From NCBI GenBank assembly GCA_011372825.1, contig DSAK01000190.1:1-16316 (forward strand): a DNA stretch of 16,316 nucleotides, in the 5' to 3' direction. A model generated the notes under the pieces. That model did not search any database. It saw only the letters and a list, made by a program, of their open reading frames with translations, and was not told the DNA's origin. A program made the position numbers and the translations under genes. Position 1 is the first letter of the stretch, and the number at the start of each line of letters is the position of its first letter. Shown piece after piece: positions 1-7,961 of the stretch. Source of the DNA: Campylobacterota bacterium (lineage in GTDB: Bacteria; Campylobacterota; Campylobacteria; Campylobacterales; Sulfurovaceae).

Positions 1-354
1 ATCTAAGATAAGCCAATGGTTACTCAAAGCCAATGTATCTACTTTTTCTAAATCATTCAAATGCAAAAGTGCATAAAGATTTGGGTTGTTTTTCTCAAGA
101 ATTTTTAGGGCATCTTGATTTGTTGGATCAGCTTGCAAAGTCAAAAATGCTTCATTTGCTGCAGCTAAACGGTTCTCTTTTTGAGTTGTCAATATACTAT
201 TTGCGATAACAAAAAGCAAAGCTACGATTACAACACCCCATATAGTTAGTCTATACTTCTTGTAAAATGTCTCTATCTTCAAGGCACCTTCTAAAAGCTT
301 CTCATCGCTACTCAACTCTTGTTTGACATATTTTACGCCATCTTTAATACTCAC
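1..354 (-). CDS. YfgM-like membrane-anchored protein, N-terminal part (partial)
   Basis: This is a minus-strand gene cut by the left edge; 118 codons are visible. The start is GTG at 354, with AGGAG at 361-365 six bases upstream; a GTG two bases earlier runs straight into TGA. About 35 charged cytoplasmic residues are followed by one hydrophobic helix at residues 36-55 (LTIWGVVIVALLFVIANSIL). The next part is polar and helical, and includes an AAANEAFLTLQADPTNQDAL segment typical of TPR-like packing. This layout resembles YfgM or 'tetratricopeptide-like' proteins that sit near the Sec/BAM machinery, where the periplasmic TPR part acts as a chaperone partner. That likeness is inferred from architecture, as no diagnostic motif is visible. 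It follows mutS2 after a 55-base gap with its own promoter candidate. Because the C-terminus is missing, repeat number and family stay open. Confidence 0.6.
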   Translation of the reverse strand, partial: MSIKDGVKYVKQELSSDEKLLEGALKIETFYKKYRLTIWGVVIVALLFVIANSILTTQKENRLAAANEAFLTLQADPTNQDALKILEKNNPNLYALLHLNDLEKVDTLALSNHWLILD

Positions 355-382
355 ACAAAACTCCTTTGAGAAACATCATATT

Positions 383-391
383 ATTATAGCA
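383..391 (-). promoter_or_regulatory. Extended -10 promoter for the YfgM-like gene
   Basis: The minus strand reads TGCTATAAT, a perfect -10 hexamer with the TG extension. Transcription should begin near 376, leaving a leader of about 20 bases that carries the AGGAG ribosome site. No TTGACA-like -35 box is seen at the right spacing, which is usual for sigma-70 promoters in Campylobacterota. Its place in a 55-base gap makes it credible. No transcript data were available. Confidence 0.55.
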
Positions 392-408
392 ACTTGAATT
401 AAAAGTTG
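390..408 (-). repeat. Small inverted repeat overlapping the promoter
   Basis: CAACTT (390-395) and AAGTTG (403-408) form a 6-bp inverted repeat around a 7-base AT loop, just after the mutS2 stop. No T tract follows on the minus strand, so a classic intrinsic terminator is unlikely. It overlaps the upstream edge of the promoter candidate at 383-391, so it could be a weak attenuator, an operator or chance. Confidence 0.3.
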
Positions 409-409
409 G

Positions 410-2608
410 CTATAACTCAACTATTGTGACACCTAGATTGCCAGGCATTCTATAAAATCTTGCTATTTTTGGATGGTTTGAAAGATACTCACTCACCAAT
501 TTTGCTAATATCCCTTTGCCAACTCCATGAATTACTTGAATCTCATTAAGGCCATGTACCAAAGCGTTTGATATGAATCTATCAAGTGTATCGATAGCTT
601 CATCTCCAAACATACCAAGGAGCTTCACCGAAACCGAAGCTGAGTTTTTTTCGACTGTTGAAGTAGATTTTGGCTTTGGTGGGTCTATTTTTTTCTCACC
701 TGCTACTACTTTTAGCTCACTTAATCCCACCTTCATTTTCATCCCATCGATATCCAAAGTCGCCCCTTGAGCAGACAACCCTATGATAACGCCTCTAAAA
801 GAGCGGTACTTGACCCTATCGCCAATCTTTAGTGGCTCTTTTTGTTTTGGCTTTTGTGGAGTTTGTTGGGCTAACATTTTGTTGGCATTATTAAGAAGTC
901 TTCTTCCCTCTTTGGATTCTAGTGTTCTTAACGCCTCTTTTGCCATCAAAGTTGCTTCGTTATATCGCTTTTCTAACTCATTTTTAAAATCTCTATTCTC
1001 TTGCTTGATACTCTCTTCAAGCTCACTAAGCCTTTGTTGTTGTCGCGATAATTTATCTCTTTTGTCATCAAGCAATTTTATTTTTTGACGCATCTGTAGC
1101 TCTAGCATTGTAGAACGCTCTATAAGCTCGCTTAATCTCTCTTTGTCCTCTCCATGAACCTCTTTTGCTTTTTCGACAACTATTTGTGGTATCCCATACC
1201 TTAAAGCGGTCTCAAATGCATAGCTTTTGCCAATACTTCCTTGCAAGAAAGTATAAGTTGGTAGCCGTCTTTTCTCATCATATAATGCCGCTACCAATTC
1301 AACACTATCATGCGATGCCATAAGCGAGGCCAATCTTTTGTGGTGTGTTGTCACAACAAATACGATATTTCTCTCTATGAGGGAATCGAGCAAAATACGA
1401 AACAAACTAGCAGCTTCGTCACTATCAGTTCCTAACTCTATCTCATCAACCCCAACAATCGCATTTTTCATTTTAAAAAGTTTTGCAAATTCTACCATCC
1501 TCCCTGCAAAAGTTGAAATATCATTTTTTACACTTTGGGGGTCATCGATTATAGCCTCTATAGAGTGAAAATGGCCAATGGAAGTTTGAGAAATATTACA
1601 AGAAAATGGGAGTAGATACTTGCTCATCCAAACTGCACTCAGTACCGACTTTAGAAGCATTGTCTTGCCTCCGGCATTGACACCTGTAACAAGCAAGATA
1701 TTTTTCTCTACACTCAAAGAGACTGGTTTTGGATTTTCAAGTGCTGGGTGCGAGAACTCGCTCAAAATCACTTTATTGTTTTTAGATGGGAGTACAAACT
1801 CATAATCTTTTGCTCTAGCGAAGGCTACTCTAGCTTGATAGCTATCAAATCTATCAAACTCTTTGTTGATATATTTCAAAAATCTCCACCAAGTAAAAAA
1901 CACTCCCGAGAAATCTTTGCAATATCTCAATATAATACTCTCTTTTTGACTTAGCAAAGATGCCTCTTTGTCCTTGAGTAAACTCAATGAATTGGGCAAA
2001 ACATAAAAAAATCCACTTGCACTTCTAGCCACAACAGAGGCTTTCATCACATTTGAAAAACCACCACGGACAAGCAAAGTCTCCTCGTCATTGATAAAAT
2101 GGATTTGGGTATCTACTAGATACTCTTTGATATCATTTGAATGCAAAAAAGAGGTCAAGTGCTCTTTAATCGCTCTTTTATTTTGCTTGATAGAGTTGTT
2201 GATACTATCAAGCTCTGGGTCTTTTGCTGGATTTATACCACCCTCATCGGTAAAAAAAGAGGAGATGTGCTCTATCTCTTTGGGTATCTCTATATTCTGT
2301 ATCCAATCGTGCAACAAATGAGGCAAGGTGAGCGCCTTGAGCGATTTAAAATAATCAACTATCCTTACAAAAGCAAATATCTCTTCAAGTGAGAGTATGG
2401 CTTGTTTTTGTAGTCGACTCAACTCGTCATCTAATACAGGAATAGGCTTAGGATAAGGGAATTCTACACTAGAGAGCGCTTGGATAAAACGGTAATGCAA
2501 ATTAGTATCGCCTTGTATCGCGATAGGCTTTGGTCTAGCTAAAAACTTTTCAAATTGGGAGATATACTCCTCTAAATCAAGTTTTTTTATCAAATGGGAG
2601 TGCGCCAT
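410..2608 (-). CDS. mutS2: MutS2 family ATPase with C-terminal Smr domain
   Basis: MutS2 is a MutS homologue without the mismatch-recognition domain. It suppresses homologous recombination, and in other bacteria it also acts on collided ribosomes. With the ATG at 2608 it has 732 residues, close to the size of Campylobacterota relatives. A TTG 19 codons upstream (2665) also opens the frame but would overlap murC by 53 bases, so ATG four bases after the murC stop is preferred. Visible parts: N-terminal KLDLEEYI; core/clamp helices; Walker A GVNAGGKT at about 309-316; Walker B VDE at about 387-389, followed by LGTDSDEAA; a long charged coiled coil at about 490-580; a small beta domain (LKIGDRVKYRSFRGV) near 595; and a Smr domain at about 659-732 with IHGVGKG and the ending GVTIVEL. 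The Smr LDLRG motif is replaced by VKLLG. No strong ribosome site precedes the ATG, so coupling to murC is likely. Confidence 0.93.
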   Translation of the reverse strand: MAHSHLIKKLDLEEYISQFEKFLARPKPIAIQGDTNLHYRFIQALSSVEFPYPKPIPVLDDELSRLQKQAILSLEEIFAFVRIVDYFKSLKALTLPHLLHDWIQNIEIPKEIEHISSFFTDEGGINPAKDPELDSINNSIKQNKRAIKEHLTSFLHSNDIKEYLVDTQIHFINDEETLLVRGGFSNVMKASVVARSASGFFYVLPNSLSLLKDKEASLLSQKESIILRYCKDFSGVFFTWWRFLKYINKEFDRFDSYQARVAFARAKDYEFVLPSKNNKVILSEFSHPALENPKPVSLSVEKNILLVTGVNAGGKTMLLKSVLSAVWMSKYLLPFSCNISQTSIGHFHSIEAIIDDPQSVKNDISTFAGRMVEFAKLFKMKNAIVGVDEIELGTDSDEAASLFRILLDSLIERNIVFVVTTHHKRLASLMASHDSVELVAALYDEKRRLPTYTFLQGSIGKSYAFETALRYGIPQIVVEKAKEVHGEDKERLSELIERSTMLELQMRQKIKLLDDKRDKLSRQQQRLSELEESIKQENRDFKNELEKRYNEATLMAKEALRTLESKEGRRLLNNANKMLAQQTPQKPKQKEPLKIGDRVKYRSFRGVIIGLSAQGATLDIDGMKMKVGLSELKVVAGEKKIDPPKPKSTSTVEKNSASVSVKLLGMFGDEAIDTLDRFISNALVHGLNEIQVIHGVGKGILAKLVSEYLSNHPKIARFYRMPGNLGVTIVEL

Positions 2609-2612
2609 GCCT

Positions 2613-3929
2613 CTAGTGAATCTCGCTACGAATTTGGTAGGTGATATCCCCTGCTCCAAATGCAACTATGATACCGTCGCTATACTCGTGAATTATATGA
2701 TTATCTTTGAGTATTTTTACACTACCATCTTGTCTGGTGACACTATCGGCCATGATGGGGTCGTATTGGATAAATGCACCTTTTAAATCAATCTCAATAG
2801 GCAACTCCCCCGCTGCCCAAATAGGAAGTATTACAAGCCTATCGCAACCTTGAAAACACTTCACAAACTCCTCTAGATTATCTATGGTGCGGCTATATTT
2901 ATGGGGTTGCCAAATTACACTTAGAGTGGAAAGTCCTCTAAGCTCTTGATATTTTTTCAGTGCCTTAATTGTAGCGGATATCTCCGTTGGATGGTGTCCA
3001 TAGTCATCTATCACTACGCAATGTTGTTGATTTTGGATGATATCAAACCTCTTTTTAATCCCCTTGTATGATTTGAGTCTATCTCTAATAGTTACAATAT
3101 CTTCTCCCAACTCCAAAGCAGCCAAAATTGCCAAAGATGCATCAATAGCGATATGCTCACCTATCCCAAAAACCTCGAAAATACCAAAATCTTTGAGTGA
3201 AAATCTTGTATATGGCTTGTCATCAACCAACACATAAGAGATATCTTCGATATCTTTTGATGGATATAGCCTCACTGCTTCTATATCTAAGCTCGAGAGA
3301 AACTCATCTTCTGCATTGATTATCTTTATTTGAGCAAGCAAAAGAAAATTTTTGTACGCTTCATAAAATCTCGCCTCATCATACTCATAATACTCCATGT
3401 GCTCTGGCTCAACATTAGTAACTACTGCCATGTAGGGGTTTGAATTGAGAAAACTCTCATCACTCTCATCAGCTTCAAAAACTACTTTATTATTTTTATA
3501 ATTGCGGACATTAGAACCAAATTCTTTGCAAATGGCCCCTATAAGAGCGTTTGATTCGGGTAACAAAGCAGCAAGCATCGCAGATGTTGTGCTCTTTCCA
3601 TGCGCTCCACCTACTGCATAAACCTCTTTGTTGTTCAATATAAACTTCAATGCCTCTTTGCGTGATAAAAGCTCAACACTTAAGGCTTCTGCTTCTATAT
3701 ACTCTGGGTTATTTTTTCTAATAGCCGCAGAGTAAATGACCATATCTGCACCATGTACTGCATCTTTGTGGTGTGGAATGGTAATCTTGGCATTAAAATT
3801 CATAGCCAAGTCATTGGTTATCTCACTTTGCTTTATATCTGATCCAGAGATTTTGTGCCCATCGTTTGCTAAAAATTTTGCTAACGCCGAGAGTCCTATG
3901 CCCCCTATGCCTATAAAATGGATATTCAC
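2613..3929 (-). CDS. murC: UDP-N-acetylmuramate--L-alanine ligase
   Basis: MurC adds L-alanine to UDP-N-acetylmuramic acid using ATP, the first amino-acid step of cytoplasmic peptidoglycan precursor synthesis. The 438 residues show the Mur ligase plan. A Rossmann-like UDP-binding N-terminus carries IGIGGIGLSALAKFL (6-20). The ATP P-loop is GGAHGKSTT (107-115). The acidic metal/phosphate segment is EADESDESF (152-160), followed by NVEPEHM (172-178). The third-domain motif is DDYGHHPTEI (308-317). The start is GTG at 3929, preceded by a near-ideal AAGGAGG seven bases away. It overlaps the upstream TGA by four bases (GTGA). MurC usually has GTHGKT in the P-loop; the GAHGKS form here keeps the phosphate-binding lysine and is thought normal for this phylum. 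It sits with dapC and dacB in a cell-wall block. Identification is firm. Confidence 0.96.
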   Translation of the reverse strand: MNIHFIGIGGIGLSALAKFLANDGHKISGSDIKQSEITNDLAMNFNAKITIPHHKDAVHGADMVIYSAAIRKNNPEYIEAEALSVELLSRKEALKFILNNKEVYAVGGAHGKSTTSAMLAALLPESNALIGAICKEFGSNVRNYKNNKVVFEADESDESFLNSNPYMAVVTNVEPEHMEYYEYDEARFYEAYKNFLLLAQIKIINAEDEFLSSLDIEAVRLYPSKDIEDISYVLVDDKPYTRFSLKDFGIFEVFGIGEHIAIDASLAILAALELGEDIVTIRDRLKSYKGIKKRFDIIQNQQHCVVIDDYGHHPTEISATIKALKKYQELRGLSTLSVIWQPHKYSRTIDNLEEFVKCFQGCDRLVILPIWAAGELPIEIDLKGAFIQYDPIMADSVTRQDGSVKILKDNHIIHEYSDGIIVAFGAGDITYQIRSEIH

Positions 3930-5071
3930 TCTCCAGCCTCCTTCTTGATCTGCTCAATAAGTTTTTTTATTCTCAAAAGAGCATCTTTTGTCTGTTGCTC
4001 ACCGTATACTAGTGCCAATCTCACATAACCAACTCCAGCACCTTCTCTTCCTAGAAACGAACCTGGTAATACCTTGAGGTTAAAGTCTCTGTAGAGTCTT
4101 TTTGTAAATTCAAGCTCATCTGTTACTTGTAGCCACACATAAAAAGTAGCTTCTGGAGTCTTTACTCCTAAAATCTCTTTTGCTAAAAGGAGGTTTGCTT
4201 TGTATTGTGTGCGAAAAATCTCTACATGACTTTGATCCCCCCACGCTTTAGCGGCTGCAACTTGAAGTGGCAGAGGAGATGCACATCCAACATAAGTGCG
4301 ATACTCAAGATAAGACTTCAAGATCTCCTTATCTCCAGCGATATATCCACTCCTAAGTCCAGGTGCTGATGAACGCTTGGAAATCGAATTGATAGCTAAT
4401 ACATTTTTGAAAGTTTTATTACCACAAGCAATCGATGCATTCAATATTGAAGGGGTAGGCTCATTGCTATACAAATCGATATAACACTCATCATTTAGCA
4501 ATACAAAATTATATTTGAGTGCCAACCTCACCCACTCTTGCAAATTCTCAAAGCTCATCACAGAGCCTGTTGGATTATTTGGAGAGTTTAGTATCACCAA
4601 ATTAGCATCTTTTAATACACTTTCGTCTATCTGTGGAGTAAAGTGATTGTTTTTATCTAAACAAAGATGGATTATGGTTGCTTTTGATGCCTTTGCTGCC
4701 CCTTCATATATCTGATAAAAAGGGTTTGGAAATACCATCACAGGATTTTGTTTCTCATGGAGCAAAAATTGTGGAAAATTAAAAAGCACCTCCCTTGTCC
4801 CAAAAGTAGGCACTATCTCGCTTATATCCAAAGAGAGTCCAAAACGCCTTTTGTTGTAGCTTACCATCGCCTCTTTCAGATACGCTTCTCCTGCAGTTTT
4901 TGGGTACTTGTTGAGCATCGATACACTACTTGCAAGTGTCTCTTTTATAAATAGTGGGGTATCAAATTGTGGCTCACCAATAGTGAGAGTAAGAGGGCTA
5001 AAATTGGCATTTGGAGTGATAGGCTTCAAAAGTTTATTTAGCTTTTCAAAAGGATAAGATTCAAATTGCAT
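3926..5071 (-). CDS. dapC: Fold-type I aminotransferase, probable succinyldiaminopimelate transaminase
   Basis: This is a PLP-dependent class I/II aminotransferase of 381 residues. In Campylobacterota this lineage is annotated as N-succinyldiaminopimelate aminotransferase, which converts N-succinyl-2-amino-6-ketopimelate to succinyl-DAP for lysine and meso-DAP. Visible residues are IGEPQF (31-36), SPNNPTGS (163-170, PLP-contact Asn166), NDECY (193-197, Asp194 and Tyr197), and SISKRSSAPGLRSG (229-242), where Lys232 should form the Schiff base. A late GYVRLAL carries the carboxylate-binding Arg. ATG at 5071 has a purine-rich GAGAAG upstream, and an internal promoter lies in the 50-base gap before it. 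Adjacency to murC (4-base overlap) supports a cell-wall role, since meso-DAP is the murein crosslinking residue. Substrate cannot be read from the motifs: aspartate or another amino acid remains possible, so the family is certain and the dapC assignment is contextual. Confidence 0.82.
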   Translation of the reverse strand: MQFESYPFEKLNKLLKPITPNANFSPLTLTIGEPQFDTPLFIKETLASSVSMLNKYPKTAGEAYLKEAMVSYNKRRFGLSLDISEIVPTFGTREVLFNFPQFLLHEKQNPVMVFPNPFYQIYEGAAKASKATIIHLCLDKNNHFTPQIDESVLKDANLVILNSPNNPTGSVMSFENLQEWVRLALKYNFVLLNDECYIDLYSNEPTPSILNASIACGNKTFKNVLAINSISKRSSAPGLRSGYIAGDKEILKSYLEYRTYVGCASPLPLQVAAAKAWGDQSHVEIFRTQYKANLLLAKEILGVKTPEATFYVWLQVTDELEFTKRLYRDFNLKVLPGSFLGREGAGVGYVRLALVYGEQQTKDALLRIKKLIEQIKKEAGE

Positions 5072-5093
5072 TATCTTCTCATTTTTAATAGTG

Positions 5094-5102
5094 ATTATAT
5101 CA
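5094..5102 (-). promoter_or_regulatory. Internal extended -10 promoter for dapC-murC-mutS2
   Basis: The minus strand reads TGATATAAT, a consensus TATAAT with TG one base upstream, inside the 50-base gap between dacB and dapC. The predicted start near 5087 leaves a leader of about 16 bases. Upstream sequence is T-rich and has no good -35 match. The promoter would let peptidoglycan precursor genes be expressed apart from the sec-ovo part of the array. It is inferred from sequence only. Confidence 0.55.
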
Positions 5103-5121
5103 AAATGGAGTTAAATACTAA

Positions 5122-6813
5122 CTACCAAGTGACTATAAACGCATTTAGTTCAAGATTTTGGCGTATGCTAGGCAGTGCATTTTTTGCTTCATTTTGTGTC
5201 TTATATGGTCCTATCAAAAGCTTTTTTCCTTGTGGGGTAGCATAGATTGTGTATCTTAAATGATGGCTTGAAATCTTATCTAAAAAACTTTTGTTTGGCT
5301 CTTTGCGAAATGAAGCAACTTGAATATAGTAATTTCCTGATGGTGCTTGTGCTTGAGTCGCAATTGGAGTAGTAGCGCTAGTTGTTTTAGCTATAGCGGA
5401 CTTGACTCTACTACCTTGTGATGCCCCATTTGCAACCCAACCAATAATTCTATCTTGTAGCCATGCACCCCTTTGATGCCCACTCTCAATCAAAAGTACT
5501 ACGATATAAACTTTGCCTGAGTTATCCTGAACATACCCTGCGATATTGCGTACCCCTTTTATAGTACCTGTCTTCATCCAAGCACGATTTCTTTGAGCTG
5601 TAAATCTCGTTTTGATTGTTCCATCAACCCCTGCTATTGCTAGAGTCTGAAGCCACTCATGCTTATATCTGCTGTACGCATGCTCTAGCAATGCTCCAAA
5701 CGCAATAGCTGTACTACTAGCACTCCTTGACAATCCACTACCATTATCAGCTTGAAGGCTATTTGCACCTGCTATTCCGCTTCTTGAGAGTATCTCTTTC
5801 ATAGCTTTGCGCGAACTCTCCAAAGTACTTGGAGCATTGTAAACCTTTGCACCTAGAGTTAAAAATATTTGTCGTGCAAAAAGATTATTGCTATTTTTGT
5901 TTGTAGTGGCTATAATTTCACTTAGAGGTTTTGAGTGGTACGCAAAAAGCTTTTTCGCCCCCTTTGGCAGAGGAGCAAATTTAAGACCACCTGATACACC
6001 TACCCCCTCCTTTTTAAGTCCATTCCTTAGTGCATAATAAAAAGCATAATACGATCGGGTAACGATATGGACATGGTCTCTTTGTGGGCATCTAGTGGAG
6101 AGCTGACCCTGGAGTGTTACAACACTTGGAAAAGCACTTTGATTGATATTAATTTTTGGCCAACTCTGAGCCCCTTTGCATGGTGTACTGACTGGTGTTA
6201 AATTGTTGACTATTTTTACACTCTTATCATCAAAACTTTGACTAACACTAAATCTCCCCCTACTAGGAGTTATGGTAATCTTGGTTGTATTTTCGTTAAA
6301 CATCATCGCATCTGGCAATGCATTGTAAGGGCTATATGGATAGTTATCAAATCGTGCCGAACTCTGTGGTGGGACATTGAATTTTGTTCTATCTATGACA
6401 ATATTCCCTTTTATGGTGTGTATCCCTTGTGCTTTTATATAGTTGGCGATTTTTGCTACATCATCATTACCCAAAGCAGGATCACCTCCCCCCTTGACTA
6501 TCAAATCCCCCTCTAATACACCACTTCTAATTCTTCCGTTTGTATAGACTTGTGTTTTCCAACGATATCCAGAACCTAGCTTCAAAAGAGCGGCATATGT
6601 TGTTGCTATCTTGATAACAGAGGCTGGTTTGCGGGGAACTTGTGCATTGTGAGAGACTATCGTTTTGCCCCATTTGCCACTCTCTTTGATATAGATACTT
6701 ATAGCACTTGAGGGTATCTGACTCTCATTGATCATCTGTGTAATCGCAGCTGGCATAGAGGCAAAAATAGCCACTGTAGCAATTATCCAATAACTTATAA
6801 AACGAAACATCAT
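5122..6813 (-). CDS. dacB: D-Ala-D-Ala carboxypeptidase/endopeptidase (PBP4 family, S13) with C-terminal SPOR domain
   Basis: This is a periplasmic penicillin-binding protein of the DacB/PBP4 type, which trims D-Ala from pentapeptides and cuts DD-crosslinks. Its 563 residues begin with a signal-like segment (FISYWIIATVAIFASMPAA, about 5-23). The catalytic set is complete: SVIK (Ser65, Lys68), SNN (308-310) and KTG (414-416). GGGDPALG (108-115) is also typical of S13. After an Ala/Thr/Ser/Gln-rich linker (about 463-492), the last 70 residues form a SPOR domain, from NYYIQVASFRKEP through LLIGPYKTQNEAKNAL. SPOR domains bind denuded glycan strands at division septa, so this enzyme is probably recruited to the septum. 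DacB of E. coli has no SPOR tail. The ATG at 6813 overlaps the ovoB stop as ATGA; a second ATG at 6810 is an alternative. No strong ribosome site is seen, which suggests coupling to ovoB. Confidence 0.92.
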   Translation of the reverse strand: MMFRFISYWIIATVAIFASMPAAITQMINESQIPSSAISIYIKESGKWGKTIVSHNAQVPRKPASVIKIATTYAALLKLGSGYRWKTQVYTNGRIRSGVLEGDLIVKGGGDPALGNDDVAKIANYIKAQGIHTIKGNIVIDRTKFNVPPQSSARFDNYPYSPYNALPDAMMFNENTTKITITPSRGRFSVSQSFDDKSVKIVNNLTPVSTPCKGAQSWPKININQSAFPSVVTLQGQLSTRCPQRDHVHIVTRSYYAFYYALRNGLKKEGVGVSGGLKFAPLPKGAKKLFAYHSKPLSEIIATTNKNSNNLFARQIFLTLGAKVYNAPSTLESSRKAMKEILSRSGIAGANSLQADNGSGLSRSASSTAIAFGALLEHAYSRYKHEWLQTLAIAGVDGTIKTRFTAQRNRAWMKTGTIKGVRNIAGYVQDNSGKVYIVVLLIESGHQRGAWLQDRIIGWVANGASQGSRVKSAIAKTTSATTPIATQAQAPSGNYYIQVASFRKEPNKSFLDKISSHHLRYTIYATPQGKKLLIGPYKTQNEAKNALPSIRQNLELNAFIVTW

Positions 6814-7961
6814 CTCTGGTAATCCCCAAATGCAATTTTTAAACGCTCTAACAATACTCCAACTCTCTCTTGTGAGATGGCTACATTAAGACGCATAAAT
6901 CTCTCTCCATCGATCCCAAAACTTGCTCCATCACTGAGTCCAAGTTTAGCTTTCTTGTAAAAAAACTCTAATACCTCTTCATGGGTATCAAAAAGATGGT
7001 GGCAATCAAGCCACATCAAAAAAGTCGCCTCTGTAGCGACGGGGCTAATAGGTGTATGAGTCAAAGCATTGCTAATAGTTGTTATATTTGAAAAAAGATG
7101 AGCTTTTAGCTCCTCTAGCCAAGGTTCACATTTTGTATATGCTACTATAAGCGCCTCAATCCCAAATGGATTACCACTCTCAACTCCTGCATTTTTCTGC
7201 ACCCTCTGAAAATCAATCCTGAGTTGTCTATCTTTAATAATCGCATATGAGGTCTTCAGTCCTGCTATATTAAATGTCTTTGATGGGGCATTGAGTACCA
7301 AAGTTTTCTCATAACCAAAACTTCCTATAGATATAAATTTACCTTTATATATGATATCGGCATGAATCTCATCAGATACTATAACAATCCCATATTTTTG
7401 ACAAATTTCGACCATCTTTGAGAGCTCATCTTTACTCCAAGCCTTAGTTGTTGGATTGTGAGGAGAAGCGAGCAAAAAAAGCTTTGCTACTTTTGCTTTT
7501 GCTTCAAAATCTTCAAAATCTATAGAGTATTTGCCATCTTTGTAGATAAGTTTATTTTCCAACAATTTTCTACCATGTGCTTTAATAGAAGTGAAAAATG
7601 GGGGATAGATAGGTGGCTGTACGATGACCCCCTCTCCTATCTTAGTGTATGCCTCTATGGCAAAATTGATAGAGGGCACAACACCGCATGATGGGACTAT
7701 CCATCTCTCTTCTATCTCCCAATTGTATCGTCTCCTTGTCCAGTACGATATAGCGTTAAAAAACTCCAATGGGTATGTAGTGTAGCCATATATGGGGTGT
7801 GATGCCCTTTTTGCAATAGCTTGTTGTATCTCAAAAGGGGAAGCGATATCCATATCAGCAACCCAAAGTGGTATAACATCTTTTGAACCAAAAAGCTTCT
7901 CTCTAGCCTCATACTTTACACTATGAGTCTCACCCCTATCAATAGTTGCAAAAGGCTTCAA
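6810..7961 (-). CDS. ovoB: PLP-dependent C-S (sulfoxide) lyase, MalY/PatB type, probable OvoB
   Basis: This is a fold-type I PLP enzyme of the MalY/PatB cystathionine beta-lyase-like group. Beside ovoA, the expected job is cleavage of 5-histidylcysteine sulfoxide to 5-thiohistidine, pyruvate and ammonia, the second step of ovothiol synthesis. Numbering from the chosen start, landmarks are DRGETHSVKY (8-17), PLWVADMD (31-38), PPIYPPF (116-122), SPHNPTTKAW (166-175, Asn169), SDEIHADI (196-203, Asp197), SKTFNIAGLK (227-236, Lys228 as Schiff-base lysine), and a late RFMRLNVA with the carboxylate Arg. No ATG or GTG suits the N-terminus. TTG at 7961 has GGGAG five bases upstream (7967-7971) and overlaps the ovoA stop as TTGA, giving 383 residues. 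Another TTG at 7973 lacks such a site. The family is certain and the OvoB role is inferred from the neighbour. A plain cystathionine beta-lyase is the alternative. Confidence 0.85.
   Translation of the reverse strand: MKPFATIDRGETHSVKYEAREKLFGSKDVIPLWVADMDIASPFEIQQAIAKRASHPIYGYTTYPLEFFNAISYWTRRRYNWEIEERWIVPSCGVVPSINFAIEAYTKIGEGVIVQPPIYPPFFTSIKAHGRKLLENKLIYKDGKYSIDFEDFEAKAKVAKLFLLASPHNPTTKAWSKDELSKMVEICQKYGIVIVSDEIHADIIYKGKFISIGSFGYEKTLVLNAPSKTFNIAGLKTSYAIIKDRQLRIDFQRVQKNAGVESGNPFGIEALIVAYTKCEPWLEELKAHLFSNITTISNALTHTPISPVATEATFLMWLDCHHLFDTHEEVLEFFYKKAKLGLSDGASFGIDGERFMRLNVAISQERVGVLLERLKIAFGDYQR

Noticed and set aside
390..408. Intrinsic terminator after mutS2
   Set aside because: The inverted repeat has only six AT-rich pairs, and no T tract follows on the minus strand.
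783..1088. Plus-strand open frame of 101 codons within mutS2
   Set aside because: It is antisense to a clearly coding gene, has no recognisable domain, and is rich in Ser and Leu as expected of a shadow frame.
2609..2665. Longer MutS2 beginning at TTG 2665
   Set aside because: It would overlap murC by 53 bases, begins with a rare codon, and the added residues are not expected in MutS2; ATG at 2608 fits the operon spacing.
6810..7961. Maltose regulator MalY or plain cystathionine beta-lyase
   Set aside because: Fold and motifs alone allow it, but the 4-bp overlap with ovoA and the need for a sulfoxide lyase in that pathway favour OvoB; no maltose gene is nearby.
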